64,000 nucleotides of DNA, from NCBI RefSeq assembly GCF_000166195.2, contig NZ_CM001403.1, positions 186,001 to 250,000 on the forward strand. The letters run 5' to 3'. The notes beneath the pieces are model-generated. The model was given only the letters and a program-made list of their open reading frames with translations, was not told where the DNA came from and ran no database searches. The DNA comes from Mucilaginibacter paludis DSM 18603. GTDB lineage: Bacteria; Bacteroidota; Bacteroidia; Sphingobacteriales; Sphingobacteriaceae. The position numbers were made by a program, and so were the translations under genes. Positions 53,024-61,541 of the stretch are shown piece after piece (within the stretch, counting starts at the first letter, position 1; the number at the start of each line of letters is the position of its first letter).

Positions 53024-54283
53024 TTGCAGTCATTATTCGAGCGAATGAGTTCGGAACTATTTGAACCAACGGTGTTAGATGGCCTGGCCCGTAAAACAGA
53101 GGCTATACAACGCAAACGAAAAGTGGGAGGCAAGGAACTATTGGATATGGCGTTATTTGATGGAGATCAATCGTTTAACGGCATGAGTATGCAGTTAATG
53201 CGGAGGGATGGGCTTGATATTTCGAAGCAGGCATTGCATCAAAGACATCACAGCAATATGACAAAGTTTGTACAAGCCGTTTTTGAGCAATTAATAGCAG
53301 TTGAGTTACCGCAAGAGCAAACACAGGGCTTGGAGATCCGTATCAAAGATTCTACCCGTTTCGCGTTGCCGGAAGTTATTGCAGAGACATTCCCCGGAAC
53401 AAAAGGAAGTGGGATGAAAGCGGGAGCATCTGTACAATTTGAATTTGAAATCAAAAGTGGTAAAAGCGATATCAAAGTAACTCCGGCCAACGCAAATGAC
53501 CAGGGTGAGAGTCATCTGGACAAGGCATCAATTCAGCCGGGGGTATTATATATGAGAGATCTGGGTTACACTCACTTGAGTTATATGAACAATATTAACA
53601 AAGTCAAAGCTTTCTTTATTAATAAATTATGTCCGAAAACAACGATTTATCTATTAAAGGACGACCAATACCAAAAGTTAGAGTTGTCGAAACTACAAGG
53701 CATAACCGGCGTATTTGATCAACAGGTATATATCGGAGCTGATAAGATGCCGGTAAGGATAATAATAGAACCGGTAAGTGAAGAGCTCAAGGCAAGGCGG
53801 ATAGCCAATACTGAAAAGTACAATAAAAAGAAAGGCAGTACCACCAGTAAGGGATTCAAAGAGCGGGCAGGGTTTAACTTTATTGTTACCAACCTGGTGA
53901 GCGAAAAATATAGCGCTGAATTGATCCAAAAGTTATATCACCTGCGATGGCAGATAGAATTGGTTTTTAAAGCATGGAAGTCGTTTTTAAAGATACACAC
54001 GTTCCCCAAAGGAAGTTCGGATCGTATAACCAGTATATTATACAGTAAGTTGATCTGGGCAGTTTTGAGTTGGAAAATATGCATGGCTATCGGTAAGATA
54101 GGTCAAATTAGTGTTTTAAAGGTGCATCGACTAATCGCTTCTACGAAAGAAGAATTGCGAGCGCAGCTTTTAGGGATATGCTCAAAGTGGTTAGCTCTGT
54201 TGGAGAAATTAAACTTAAAGCACCTTTCAAAAGAGCACAGAAAACATAGGTTAAAAATAGAAGAAATTGTAATAAGTATTTGA
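53024..54283 (+). CDS. IS4-family DDE transposase
   Basis: A 419-residue transposase (TTG start at 53024; ATG 53045 gives 412). Catalytic residues visible: D109 (RIKDSTRF), D179 (YMRDLGYTHL) and E312 inside the IS4 signature Y305-x2-R308-x3-E312-x6-K319 (LYHLRWQIELVFKAWK). The insertion domain between the second D and E is beta-rich, as in Tn5/IS4 enzymes. No frameshift or stop, so it is probably active. It is followed by a hairpin within the element. Confidence 0.95.
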   Translation: MQSLFERMSSELFEPTVLDGLARKTEAIQRKRKVGGKELLDMALFDGDQSFNGMSMQLMRRDGLDISKQALHQRHHSNMTKFVQAVFEQLIAVELPQEQTQGLEIRIKDSTRFALPEVIAETFPGTKGSGMKAGASVQFEFEIKSGKSDIKVTPANANDQGESHLDKASIQPGVLYMRDLGYTHLSYMNNINKVKAFFINKLCPKTTIYLLKDDQYQKLELSKLQGITGVFDQQVYIGADKMPVRIIIEPVSEELKARRIANTEKYNKKKGSTTSKGFKERAGFNFIVTNLVSEKYSAELIQKLYHLRWQIELVFKAWKSFLKIHTFPKGSSDRITSILYSKLIWAVLSWKICMAIGKIGQISVLKVHRLIASTKEELRAQLLGICSKWLALLEKLNLKHLSKEHRKHRLKIEEIVISI

Positions 54284-54331
54284 TTATTAGATATTTAAAT
54301 ACTATATTTAGATAGTTAAACAAAAATAAGA

Positions 54332-54361
54332 AAGGCGGGGTCATCTAAACCTCCCCGCCTT
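54332..54361. terminator. Hairpin inside the IS element
   Basis: AAGGCGGGG (54332-54340) pairs with CCCCGCCTT (54353-54361) over a 12-base loop. T-rich sequence follows best on the minus strand, so it may block read-through into the element from the right as well as end the transposase transcript. Confidence 0.6.
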
Positions 54362-54483
54362 AAAAAACGAAAAATATGAGAGTAAAAATACATAGGTTTG
54401 CCCATGCGGGCAAACCGCGCCTAAAAATTAAATAACTGAAAATCAACAATATATGAGTACAGCTACTTAAATTGACGGCTATG

Positions 54484-54494
54484 CCGTGAAGGGG
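54484..54494. repeat. Target-site duplication, right copy
   Basis: CCGTGAAGGGG, identical to 52947-52957, followed by GAGTTTTTG. Confidence 0.9.
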
Positions 54495-54571
54495 GAGTTT
54501 TTGATAGCAAGGTGCTATTGATGGTTGATGGTTAATAAAATCCATGAACTATTAACCATCAACTACTGTAG

Positions 54572-54680
54572 TTTCAACGATAAAATGTCGGCTAATGTTG
54601 AACTAAAGTAATTAATTATCAGTCAGGAATGCCGAATTTTGACTCAAAACTCCGGACTAAGTACTCTTGACTTAATACTC
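54572..54680. repeat. Dispersed intergenic repeat, copy 2 (contiguous)
   Basis: Blocks A and B of the repeat also found split at 46458-47003: CGATAAAATGTCGG...AATTAATTATC, then AGTCAGGAAT...GACTAAGTACTCTTGACTT. The blocks are adjacent here. Confidence 0.5.
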
Positions 54681-54682
54681 CC

Positions 54683-56590
54683 CTAACCCAGCAAATTGCC
54701 GGTGAACTCCATGCGGATACGGGCCTGGAATCCTTCGATGGTTTTAAAGATTTCCGTTAGCGTTACGCGTTCAATTTTAGTGAGCGTGTCCGGGTCGATA
54801 TAATTATTGGGCGCCATTTTATCGTGAATAATTTGGGTAGCCTGCCTGCGCAAGCGCATGCCCATTAAAAAATAATAGGACTGAATGAGCTCCAGGTAAG
54901 CCGATTCGGTAAAAATGCCGATATTCTTTAATGCCTTTAAACGTTCGCCGGTATTGACATCGAAGATGTGATTTTTAAGCGCATAAACGCGTGCCAGATC
55001 TACAATGGGCGTCATGGCTTTTTTGATATCGAAAACCTCTTGCGAGCCTTTGGTAAAGGTGCGGATCTTTTTAAAAAAAGTTAAAGGCGGCTCGTATTGT
55101 AAAGCATTTTTAGCCATATGGAAAAACAGTTTCTCCATAGGTTTTTGCAATTCAGAATCCAGAAACTCCTTTAGCTCTGTCATGATGGCCTCTTCACCGT
55201 ACAGGTAACGGCAATCAAAAAAAGTAGATATTTTCACCACGCTCTCGGGCACAGACTCGGCCATCCAACTGGCGTAGTTACGTTTCCAGTACGATAACGA
55301 ATGCGTCCACTCGGGGTTCATCGCCATAAAGCCTCCTTCGCAATAAACAAAACCTATATAGTTCAATTTATCCGATACCCGTTTGGCAAATTCTAAAAAA
55401 TATTCTCTAACCTCTTCACGATGCTCGTTGGCCTTATCTTCATAAATAATAGCGTTATCTTGGTCGGTTTTAAAGGTTTGCTCTTTGCGCCCTTCGCTAC
55501 CCAGCACCATAAACACAAATTTAGCCGGTGGTTTACCCATCTCATCAACCACGCTTTCAATTACCTTAATGGCTATGGTATCTGCAACGGTGGTAATCAC
55601 CTGGTTAACTATCTCGGCATGTACACCCCGGCCAAGCAATTGAGTAGCCATTTGAGGTACAGTTTCCCATTTACGTTTCAACTCATCCACAGAAAGTGCC
55701 AGCTTAACCGACTGGATAAACACCAGCGGAGATTGCGCCTGCTCGCTCAATAACTTGGTGCGGCTGATAAAGCCCACATAATTGTTCGCTTTTTTGATGA
55801 GCAAGTAACGGGTTTTGGTACGAAACATCATTAAAATAGCTTCATACACGTAGGCTTCTGTACTGATAGAAACAATTGGATTATCCATCACTTCAATCAC
55901 AGGCTTATTGGCATCCATTAATTGCGCTACTACATTATCCCGCAAGGTAATATCGGTAACATAACCTATAATATCGTCGGCCTGGTTCTTTACAAAAATA
56001 CAACTGATTTTATTTTGGGCCATCAGGCGGGCGGCTTCATAAATAGGCGTATCGGCAAAACAGGCTACAATATCCCGATATTCAATACTTTCTATCTTAC
56101 GGGAATATAATTGCTCCGATGCGATGTAACTTTCTTCAAAAGTAGCAGGGCGCTTAAAAAAATGAGCAAATTCATCATTCAGCATCATGTGGCCGAACTC
56201 GGATGTAAAATGCTGAAAAAACTCGTCGTAGGCTTTACACAGCGACCTGAAATCCCGACGGTGCAAAAAGTAGATCAGAGTACCTTTTTTGGCAACCACC
56301 GTACGGATGGATTGCTTTCGATTGATAAGCACAGAAATACCGCCGAAACAAAAGCCGGTGCTATGATGCTCCAACAGCCGTTTATTATGTGAGCTATCGT
56401 AAAAAAAAGACTCGTATTCGCCTTCAACAATAATATCTACGCCCCGGAGTTTTGTAACCTCCTGCTGGTAAATAACAGTTTCTTTAGTATATCTAATCTC
56501 CTGTAGCTGCTCGGCAACTTCTTGCAAAACATGCTCTGGCAGCAGGTTAAAGGGATTAACGGTTTTTAAAAACTCTACCCGGTTCATCAT
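54683..56590 (-). CDS. cNMP-binding / CBS / DUF294 nucleotidyltransferase-like signalling protein
   Basis: About 635 residues. Domains in order: cyclic-nucleotide-binding-like beta-barrel (about 10-125), a pair of CBS domains (about 168-282), a DUF294 nucleotidyltransferase-like domain with GSEGR (364-368) and D-x-D (376-378) in FKTDQDNAIIYE, and DUF294_C (about 480-620). This is the known cNMP-CBS-DUF294 family, related to GlnE/GlnD-type transferases. It is often next to a DnaQ-like exonuclease gene, as here: its ATG overlaps the exonuclease stop (ATGA, 56587-56590). The ligand and target are not known. Confidence 0.9.
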   Translation of the reverse strand: MMNRVEFLKTVNPFNLLPEHVLQEVAEQLQEIRYTKETVIYQQEVTKLRGVDIIVEGEYESFFYDSSHNKRLLEHHSTGFCFGGISVLINRKQSIRTVVAKKGTLIYFLHRRDFRSLCKAYDEFFQHFTSEFGHMMLNDEFAHFFKRPATFEESYIASEQLYSRKIESIEYRDIVACFADTPIYEAARLMAQNKISCIFVKNQADDIIGYVTDITLRDNVVAQLMDANKPVIEVMDNPIVSISTEAYVYEAILMMFRTKTRYLLIKKANNYVGFISRTKLLSEQAQSPLVFIQSVKLALSVDELKRKWETVPQMATQLLGRGVHAEIVNQVITTVADTIAIKVIESVVDEMGKPPAKFVFMVLGSEGRKEQTFKTDQDNAIIYEDKANEHREEVREYFLEFAKRVSDKLNYIGFVYCEGGFMAMNPEWTHSLSYWKRNYASWMAESVPESVVKISTFFDCRYLYGEEAIMTELKEFLDSELQKPMEKLFFHMAKNALQYEPPLTFFKKIRTFTKGSQEVFDIKKAMTPIVDLARVYALKNHIFDVNTGERLKALKNIGIFTESAYLELIQSYYFLMGMRLRRQATQIIHDKMAPNNYIDPDTLTKIERVTLTEIFKTIEGFQARIRMEFTGNLLG

Positions 56591-57285
56591 AGCCAATATG
56601 CAATTAAAAGGGTTATTATTAACAAAAATAAAACAGGTATTCCGCAGCCGTTTTTTAAAACGTAAGGTTTCTTTTTTTCGCGTTCAAGGGCTTGCCTTTG
56701 TATACTGGCATCGGTAACAACACCGTCGCGCATCATTTCAAAAAAGCATTCGGCCGTAGCTTCGGCATCAATTATGGCATTATGCTGGTTATATAAAGTT
56801 CTATTAAACAGGGCGCTGTATAATTGCCCCAACCTTAAATATTCAACTCGTGGGTTGCGGCCGTAGCCTTTACTGCCCAACATGGTACAATACCGCGGAA
56901 GCGTATCCATTGGGTTATCCATACCAATGCGGTAAAAATCCACCCCGGCAATATTATAATCAAGCTCTACGTAATGGCCAACTACCATGGGCTTGTATTG
57001 CAACATGTCCTGGTATAACAGTTGCATTACATCTTTGCGCCACTCGCCGTGCAGGTTTAAAAATTCGCGGCTAATACCATGTATGTTGTAGGCTTCGGGA
57101 TTGATTGTAAAATCATCATCGCGGATGTAATGGTTATTCCGCTTTATCTCTTCCCCGGCGCGCGTATAGATTATCCATGATACCTGCAACGCATACGGCC
57201 AATTGGCATCGTTTGAGTAAGGTTGCGACCAGTCTTTAGGTAGGCCGGATGTTTCGGTATCAATAAACAAAAAATAATCTTGCAC
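56587..57285 (-). CDS. DnaQ-like 3'-5' exonuclease with C-terminal membrane anchor
   Basis: A 232-residue exonuclease-fold protein. D9 and E11 (FLFIDTETSGLP) give the first motif; GHYVELDYNIAG and HNAIIDAEATAECFFEM supply the further DEDDh acidic residues (His then Asp in HNAIIDAEAT). The last 20 residues form a membrane helix (VLFLLIITLLIAYW), unusual for this fold, so it is probably tethered to the inner membrane facing the cytosol. Coupled by a 4-bp overlap to the CBS/DUF294 gene. The substrate is unknown. Confidence 0.88.
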   Translation of the reverse strand: MQDYFLFIDTETSGLPKDWSQPYSNDANWPYALQVSWIIYTRAGEEIKRNNHYIRDDDFTINPEAYNIHGISREFLNLHGEWRKDVMQLLYQDMLQYKPMVVGHYVELDYNIAGVDFYRIGMDNPMDTLPRYCTMLGSKGYGRNPRVEYLRLGQLYSALFNRTLYNQHNAIIDAEATAECFFEMMRDGVVTDASIQRQALEREKKKPYVLKNGCGIPVLFLLIITLLIAYWL

Positions 57286-57459
57286 GACGTAAATTTAGGA
57301 AATTGTTTTGAAGTCGGCCCGCTGGTTTGGGGATGATTTGGAATATTAAATGCTCAATTGACGGGATATTTAAAATTGTGGATCGGATAAAAACCAGAAA
57401 CTATGATGAGCCACAGAAATAAAAACGGCCTCGAAGCTATACCCACCGAATATTCCCGG

Positions 57460-58671
57460 TTATCTGGAAACGGTACAAGGAAGAGAAATATAAAAAACGG
57501 ATCCGTTATGGATCTCGCTTTCGGCCCATATTTTGCCGCGATGATCTTTAATGATTTGGGCTGTGATATAAAGGCCCATACCCAGGCCGGCATAATTGTT
57601 AGAAACGGTCTCGGCACGGTAAAATTTATTGAATATAGATTTAATCGACTCTTCGGACATGCCAATACCCTGATCGCTCACGGCAATAGTAACATTTTTT
57701 TTATCCGCGCTTAGGGTGCAAACAATATTAATCACTGTATTTTTGGCCGAGTACTTAGCCGCGTTGCTGATGAGATTTGAAAATACCTGCTCCATACGCA
57801 AACTATCCACTGATATATTAACCCCGCTACAAACCGAAAATTCCAGTTGATGGCCGGGCGTAATATTTTGCATAATAGAAACCATTTCGGCAATAAATTC
57901 GTCCAGGCTAACGGTTTGCATATTATAATCCAGCTTACCATTTTCTGCTTTGGATATATCTAAAAGTTGCTTCACCAAATCGTGCAACTTGGCCGACTGA
58001 CTATCTATTTTAACCAAATACTGCCTCACCCTTTCGCTGCACTCGTCCTTAGCTTTTAGAGCCATTTGCGTGTAGGCTTTAATAACGGTAAGCGGTGTTT
58101 TAAGTTCGTGGCTGGCTATCGATATAAATTCGTTCTTTTTATCGTCTATAAATTTGGATCTTTTGATCTCCTCTTCTTGTTCGGCGGTTATCTGGTTAAG
58201 GGCTACGTTCTTTCGTTTGATTTCCTCGTAAGGCGTAGCAGGAACTTCTTGTTTAAAATAGTTTTTAAGATAGTCGAGCTTAACCTTGTTGGTGTTTAAC
58301 GACCGCGGCAAGCCAATTTTCATTTCAATACGGCACAAATTACCATCCCGAACCATTTCAAACTGCGGAACCAGCCGCTGCGCGTAATAAACGCCTTCGT
58401 CAGCTTTACCCAGCGTGAGGTCGCTGTTAAAGGTAACCAGGGCCGCCAGTTCATGTCGTTGCCCCTTTTGCACAACGCCAATATCAAGTTCTCCATTATT
58501 AGTAATATCGATCACGGTGCGGGCAATTTCTGATACGGCAGTGGCAAAAGTGGTTTGGGTAGCAATAGTAAGGCCTAATAACTCCGCCACCTTCATGCAG
58601 CGTTTGTTAGCCAATATCAGGTCCATTTCGTTTTCAAGCGAGATTTTGATAATCACTACCATGTTTACCAT
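57460..58671 (-). CDS. Histidine kinase with N-terminal RsbT-like domain (stressosome output)
   Basis: A 403-residue protein. Residues about 7-125 resemble an RsbT-type HATPase fold (IATQTTFATAVSEIARTVIDITNNGELDIGV) but lack clear ATP-binding G boxes. Then comes a coiled linker, HisKA with His188 (IASHELKTPL), and a full HATPase_c (FSNLISNAAKYS, VSDQGIGMS, GLGMGLYI). No membrane helix, so it is cytosolic. Its ATG shares one base with the stop of the RsbT/RsbX-like gene (TAATG), the last link of the stressosome operon. The RsbT-like part may receive the signal. No response regulator is adjacent. Confidence 0.88.
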   Translation of the reverse strand: MVNMVVIIKISLENEMDLILANKRCMKVAELLGLTIATQTTFATAVSEIARTVIDITNNGELDIGVVQKGQRHELAALVTFNSDLTLGKADEGVYYAQRLVPQFEMVRDGNLCRIEMKIGLPRSLNTNKVKLDYLKNYFKQEVPATPYEEIKRKNVALNQITAEQEEEIKRSKFIDDKKNEFISIASHELKTPLTVIKAYTQMALKAKDECSERVRQYLVKIDSQSAKLHDLVKQLLDISKAENGKLDYNMQTVSLDEFIAEMVSIMQNITPGHQLEFSVCSGVNISVDSLRMEQVFSNLISNAAKYSAKNTVINIVCTLSADKKNVTIAVSDQGIGMSEESIKSIFNKFYRAETVSNNYAGLGMGLYITAQIIKDHRGKIWAESEIHNGSVFYISLPCTVSR

Positions 58672-59681
58672 TACTTGAGCTTGGTTACTATGATTGACAT
58701 ATCGTCGGTTTTACGAGCCTGATCCTTATAAATTGCAGCTGCTAAAATTGAAAGATCATATTTGCTGATGAGCGGAAAACGGCTAAGATCCCAGCGTGTT
58801 TTTATACCGTCGGAACAAAGAATTACCTGGTTAAACTGCTCGGATGTAATCACTTGATCATTCATCGTATTAGGGATATTGTGCCCTACAATGCCATTGT
58901 ACGACATATGATTACGCAATGCCCCAACCCCAACCAATTTGGTAGCAATATTTCCAATACCTGTCATGGTCCACTTTTTTTGGTTAAAATCATAACAAAC
59001 AATGGCCGCTACGGCGCCGCGTGTTTTCCTGATGGCGCTGTGTATAAACCGGATGGTTTCCGTAGGGCTATATTCCGGAAAAACCCTGAACGCTTCGGCG
59101 GCTTCGTTAACTGCTTTATTGGCCTCGGGGCCATGGCCAAGTCCGTCGGCCAGCATAATTTTCAAATAATCGTTGTTAATTTTATAAATAAACCCATCTC
59201 CGCTACAGGTTTCGCCGGGTTTACTCAATATAATGGATCGCACATCAGCCTTCAACGTATTTTTTACCGATTTGCTGTCGTTATATACGCGACTTAGAAT
59301 GATGGTGCCCCAGTCTGGTATCGAATAGATTTCAAAAACGTCCGACAGGCGCTTGATACTCCCCAAGCCGTTGCCCATGGTGTTGGTAGTTGATACGCCG
59401 TCTTGCATCATTTTAGCAATATTGGATATCCCGGGACCGCGATCAATACTGATGAGTTCGACATACGGCGAACCACCATTTGTAAAAATACCCATTAAAA
59501 TTTCGCCGCCATTGGCATATTTAAACAGGTTCGATGTCATCTCGGCAACAATCAGATCAAGCTCATTTATTCTTTTGATGTTTATACCTGCATCCAGCGC
59601 CCTTTTATGTATCTCTTTTTTTAATAAAGAAAAATAACTCCTGTCATCAGCCGCAAAGCTTATATGTGTTGCATCAACCAT
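58671..59681 (-). CDS. RsbT-like ATPase fused to RsbX/SpoIIE-type PP2C phosphatase
   Basis: A 336-residue fusion. The N-terminal half (1-135) is a GHKL switch-kinase domain with IVAEMTSNLFKYANGG (N-box), IDRGPGI and GNGLGSIKRL. The C-terminal half (about 140-336) is a SpoIIE/PP2C phosphatase of the RsbX type with MLADGLGHGPEAN, LCSDGIKT and TDDMSIIV, giving the metal-binding aspartates. In Bacillus, RsbX resets the stressosome by dephosphorylating RsbR and RsbS; here that activity is joined to a kinase-like domain. It overlaps rsbT by 8 bp. The gene order supports the reset role. Confidence 0.88.
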   Translation of the reverse strand: MVDATHISFAADDRSYFSLLKKEIHKRALDAGINIKRINELDLIVAEMTSNLFKYANGGEILMGIFTNGGSPYVELISIDRGPGISNIAKMMQDGVSTTNTMGNGLGSIKRLSDVFEIYSIPDWGTIILSRVYNDSKSVKNTLKADVRSIILSKPGETCSGDGFIYKINNDYLKIMLADGLGHGPEANKAVNEAAEAFRVFPEYSPTETIRFIHSAIRKTRGAVAAIVCYDFNQKKWTMTGIGNIATKLVGVGALRNHMSYNGIVGHNIPNTMNDQVITSEQFNQVILCSDGIKTRWDLSRFPLISKYDLSILAAAIYKDQARKTDDMSIIVTKLK

Positions 59682-60087
59682 TTGCCCATTTTAATATGGT
59701 AACTGTAGTCCCTTTACCAACTTCGCTCTTAATATCAAACTCGTTTACCAGCCGTTTAGTTCCGGGTAAACCCAGACCTAAACTCTTACCGGTTGAAAAA
59801 CCATCTTTCATGGCCTGGGCTATATCCGGTATGCCGGGACCCTGATCTATAAAGATCAACTTGATGCCATTATCCCTGCCTCGCGAAACAACTTCTATTT
59901 TCACCTCGCCCCCGTTACCATACCGCAGCATATTACGCACAAGTTCGCTTGCCGCTGTAATTAGTTTAGTTTGGTTAACCAATCCCATTTTAATTTTAAC
60001 GGCAAACTCTTTTACCCTGTTGCGGAAAAGGATTACATCCTGTTCTCTAACTATCTTGACTGAGTCTTTAGTTAGTGTCAGAATCAT
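59674..60087 (-). CDS. rsbT: RsbT-like serine/threonine switch kinase
   Basis: A 137-residue GHKL kinase. N-box ASELVRNMLRYGNGG (E48, N52), G1 box IDQGPGI (D81) and G2 box LGLGLPGTKRL (about 103-113) are intact. Length and sequence match RsbT, which phosphorylates RsbR and RsbS and is released on stress to activate its output partner. The gene overlaps rsbS by 20 bp and the RsbT/RsbX fusion by 8 bp, so all are translated together. Confidence 0.92.
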   Translation of the reverse strand: MILTLTKDSVKIVREQDVILFRNRVKEFAVKIKMGLVNQTKLITAASELVRNMLRYGNGGEVKIEVVSRGRDNGIKLIFIDQGPGIPDIAQAMKDGFSTGKSLGLGLPGTKRLVNEFDIKSEVGKGTTVTILKWANG

Positions 60088-60478
60088 CTTCTTCTATCTC
60101 TTCTTCTTCTTGTTCCGGATCTTCATCAATCATAGACCTCAGCAAAACCATGCCCTTTTCAACATTGAGCGCTGTATGCACGCCTTTTAAAGGCAAACCC
60201 AATTCAATCAATGTAATCGCTACGGCAGGCTGCATACCAACAACAACAGTTTCGGCATCCAATATTTTAGACATACTTGCAATGTTCCCGATAATTCTGC
60301 CCATAAACGAATCAACGATTGATACGGCAGAGATGTCTATTAACACCCCCTTTGCGCTGGTTTTATTAACCATCTGTACCAGGTCGGCCTCCAGGTTTAA
60401 TGCTAACCTGTCGTAAAGGTCAACCTGTATGGTCACCAATAAAAAGGGCCCCATTCTTAGAATAGGAATTTTATCCAT
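60068..60478 (-). CDS. rsbS: RsbS-like STAS-domain antagonist (stressosome scaffold)
   Basis: A 136-residue single STAS domain. The phosphorylatable serine is S57 in DISAVSIVDSF, at the place of Ser59 in Bacillus RsbS. The ending VVVGMQPAVAITLIELGLPLKGVHTALNVEKGM is very RsbS-like. An acidic tail (EDPEQEEEEIEEDDSD) is extra. RsbS forms the stressosome core with RsbR and sequesters RsbT. It begins 4 bp after the rsbR stop. Confidence 0.93.
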   Translation of the reverse strand: MDKIPILRMGPFLLVTIQVDLYDRLALNLEADLVQMVNKTSAKGVLIDISAVSIVDSFMGRIIGNIASMSKILDAETVVVGMQPAVAITLIELGLPLKGVHTALNVEKGMVLLRSMIDEDPEQEEEEIEEDDSDTN

Positions 60479-60482
60479 GATA

Positions 60483-61352
60483 TTAAATTAAATTTTTGTT
60501 TTGGGTGCTAACTTTTCTTACTTCCAGCTTCATAACCTTAAAAGCATATGCCAATGCACTTGCCAGCGATGCTTTTGTAATAATGCTCGAAAGATCGATC
60601 CCTAAATGCACCACGGTTTGAGCAATTTCCGGGCGGATACCGCTGATAATGCATTCTGCCCCCATCAAACGTGTAGCGCTTACTGTTTTGATGAGATGCT
60701 GAGCCACCAGCGAATCAACCGCCGGTACACCAGAAATATCCAGGATAGCTATACTTGAACCTGTATTTACAATTTCCTGCAACAAGTTCTCCATTACTAC
60801 CTGTGTGCGGGCGCTATCCAAAGTACCAATGATGGGTAAGGCTAAAATACCATCCCAAACACGGATTACTGGAGTTGATATCTCAGTTATTTCGTCCGTT
60901 TGGCGTAAAATAACTTCTTCGCGCCCTTTAATAAAGGTTTCAAAAGTGATAACGCTCAAATGGTCCATCAGCCTGCCTATTTTCATACTCTCGTTAAACA
61001 ACGTTTCGATATCGTTTTTAACTTCTTGTTGCAGTACTTCCAAAAGGGCCTCTTTTAAACTAAAAACAAAGTTCCCGGTTTCGCGCGGACTAAAGCCCTG
61101 GCGTGCGCGGGTGATGGATATGCCCCCCAATATCTCGATAACCGGATCCCATTTTTCGGAATTAAGATCGGTAAAATTCTCTTCGACCAAGTTATTCAGC
61201 AAAGCGTCAATCAACTCTTCTGACTGGCTTCGTAACTCTTCATTGCTGATCAGGTCCTCACGAAGTCCTTCATCAGCCAACTGGTTATTCATCCAGGTTT
61301 CCAGAACGCTTTTTTTCTTTTTTTGTAGCAATTTAAATATGGTTAATGACAT
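60483..61352 (-). CDS. rsbR: RsbR-like stressosome sensor
   Basis: A 289-residue RsbR paralogue. The N-terminal helical sensor domain (1-145) is not an obvious globin. The STAS domain (about 155-275) closely follows Bacillus RsbRA: ISTPVIRVWDGILALPIIGTL, DISGVPAVDS with S214 at the Thr171 site, and GIRPEIAQTVVHLGIDLS with T246 at the Thr205 site. It leads the operon rsbR-rsbS-rsbT-RsbT/RsbX-kinase. The signal sensed is unknown. Confidence 0.93.
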   Translation of the reverse strand: MSLTIFKLLQKKKKSVLETWMNNQLADEGLREDLISNEELRSQSEELIDALLNNLVEENFTDLNSEKWDPVIEILGGISITRARQGFSPRETGNFVFSLKEALLEVLQQEVKNDIETLFNESMKIGRLMDHLSVITFETFIKGREEVILRQTDEITEISTPVIRVWDGILALPIIGTLDSARTQVVMENLLQEIVNTGSSIAILDISGVPAVDSLVAQHLIKTVSATRLMGAECIISGIRPEIAQTVVHLGIDLSSIITKASLASALAYAFKVMKLEVRKVSTQNKNLI

Positions 61353-61491
61353 TGTGAATAGAAAATATGAAACTAAGGGCTAAAATTAAAAGGTTAAACA
61401 GATAAAAGTCATTCGATTAATAAACGATTAGGAAAGGCTACGTACAGAAAATCAAATATGTAATATTAATCATTAAAATTCAAAAAATTAT

Positions 61492-61523
61492 TTGTTTTTT
61501 TAATCCATCAAATCGTATATTTG
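61492..61523 (+). promoter_or_regulatory. arsR promoter with overlapping operator-like repeats
   Basis: TTG at 61492-61494, a 21-base spacer and a full -7 element TATATTTG (61516-61523). Inverted repeats CAAAT/ATTTG (61509-61523) and ATCG/CGAT surround the -7 element, the usual position for ArsR autorepression. The start codon follows 18 bp later. Confidence 0.72.
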
Positions 61524-61541
61524 CGATATATAATTTAACAA

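Larger units (their letters stand above)
52958..54483 (+). mobile_element. Complete IS4-family insertion sequence
   Basis: 1526 bp bounded by 12-bp terminal inverted repeats, CATAGCCGTCAA (52958-52969) and TTGACGGCTATG (54472-54483). Perfect 11-bp direct repeats CCGTGAAGGGG abut both ends. It carries one intact DDE transposase gene. The intact gene, perfect ends and perfect duplication imply recent transposition. Joining the flanks rebuilds a hairpin followed by five T, the likely terminator of the upstream lipoprotein gene. Confidence 0.92.

Noticed and set aside
54332..54361. Hairpin in the IS considered as the left or right IS end
   Set aside because: The true ends are fixed by the 12-bp inverted repeats and the 11-bp target duplication outside it.
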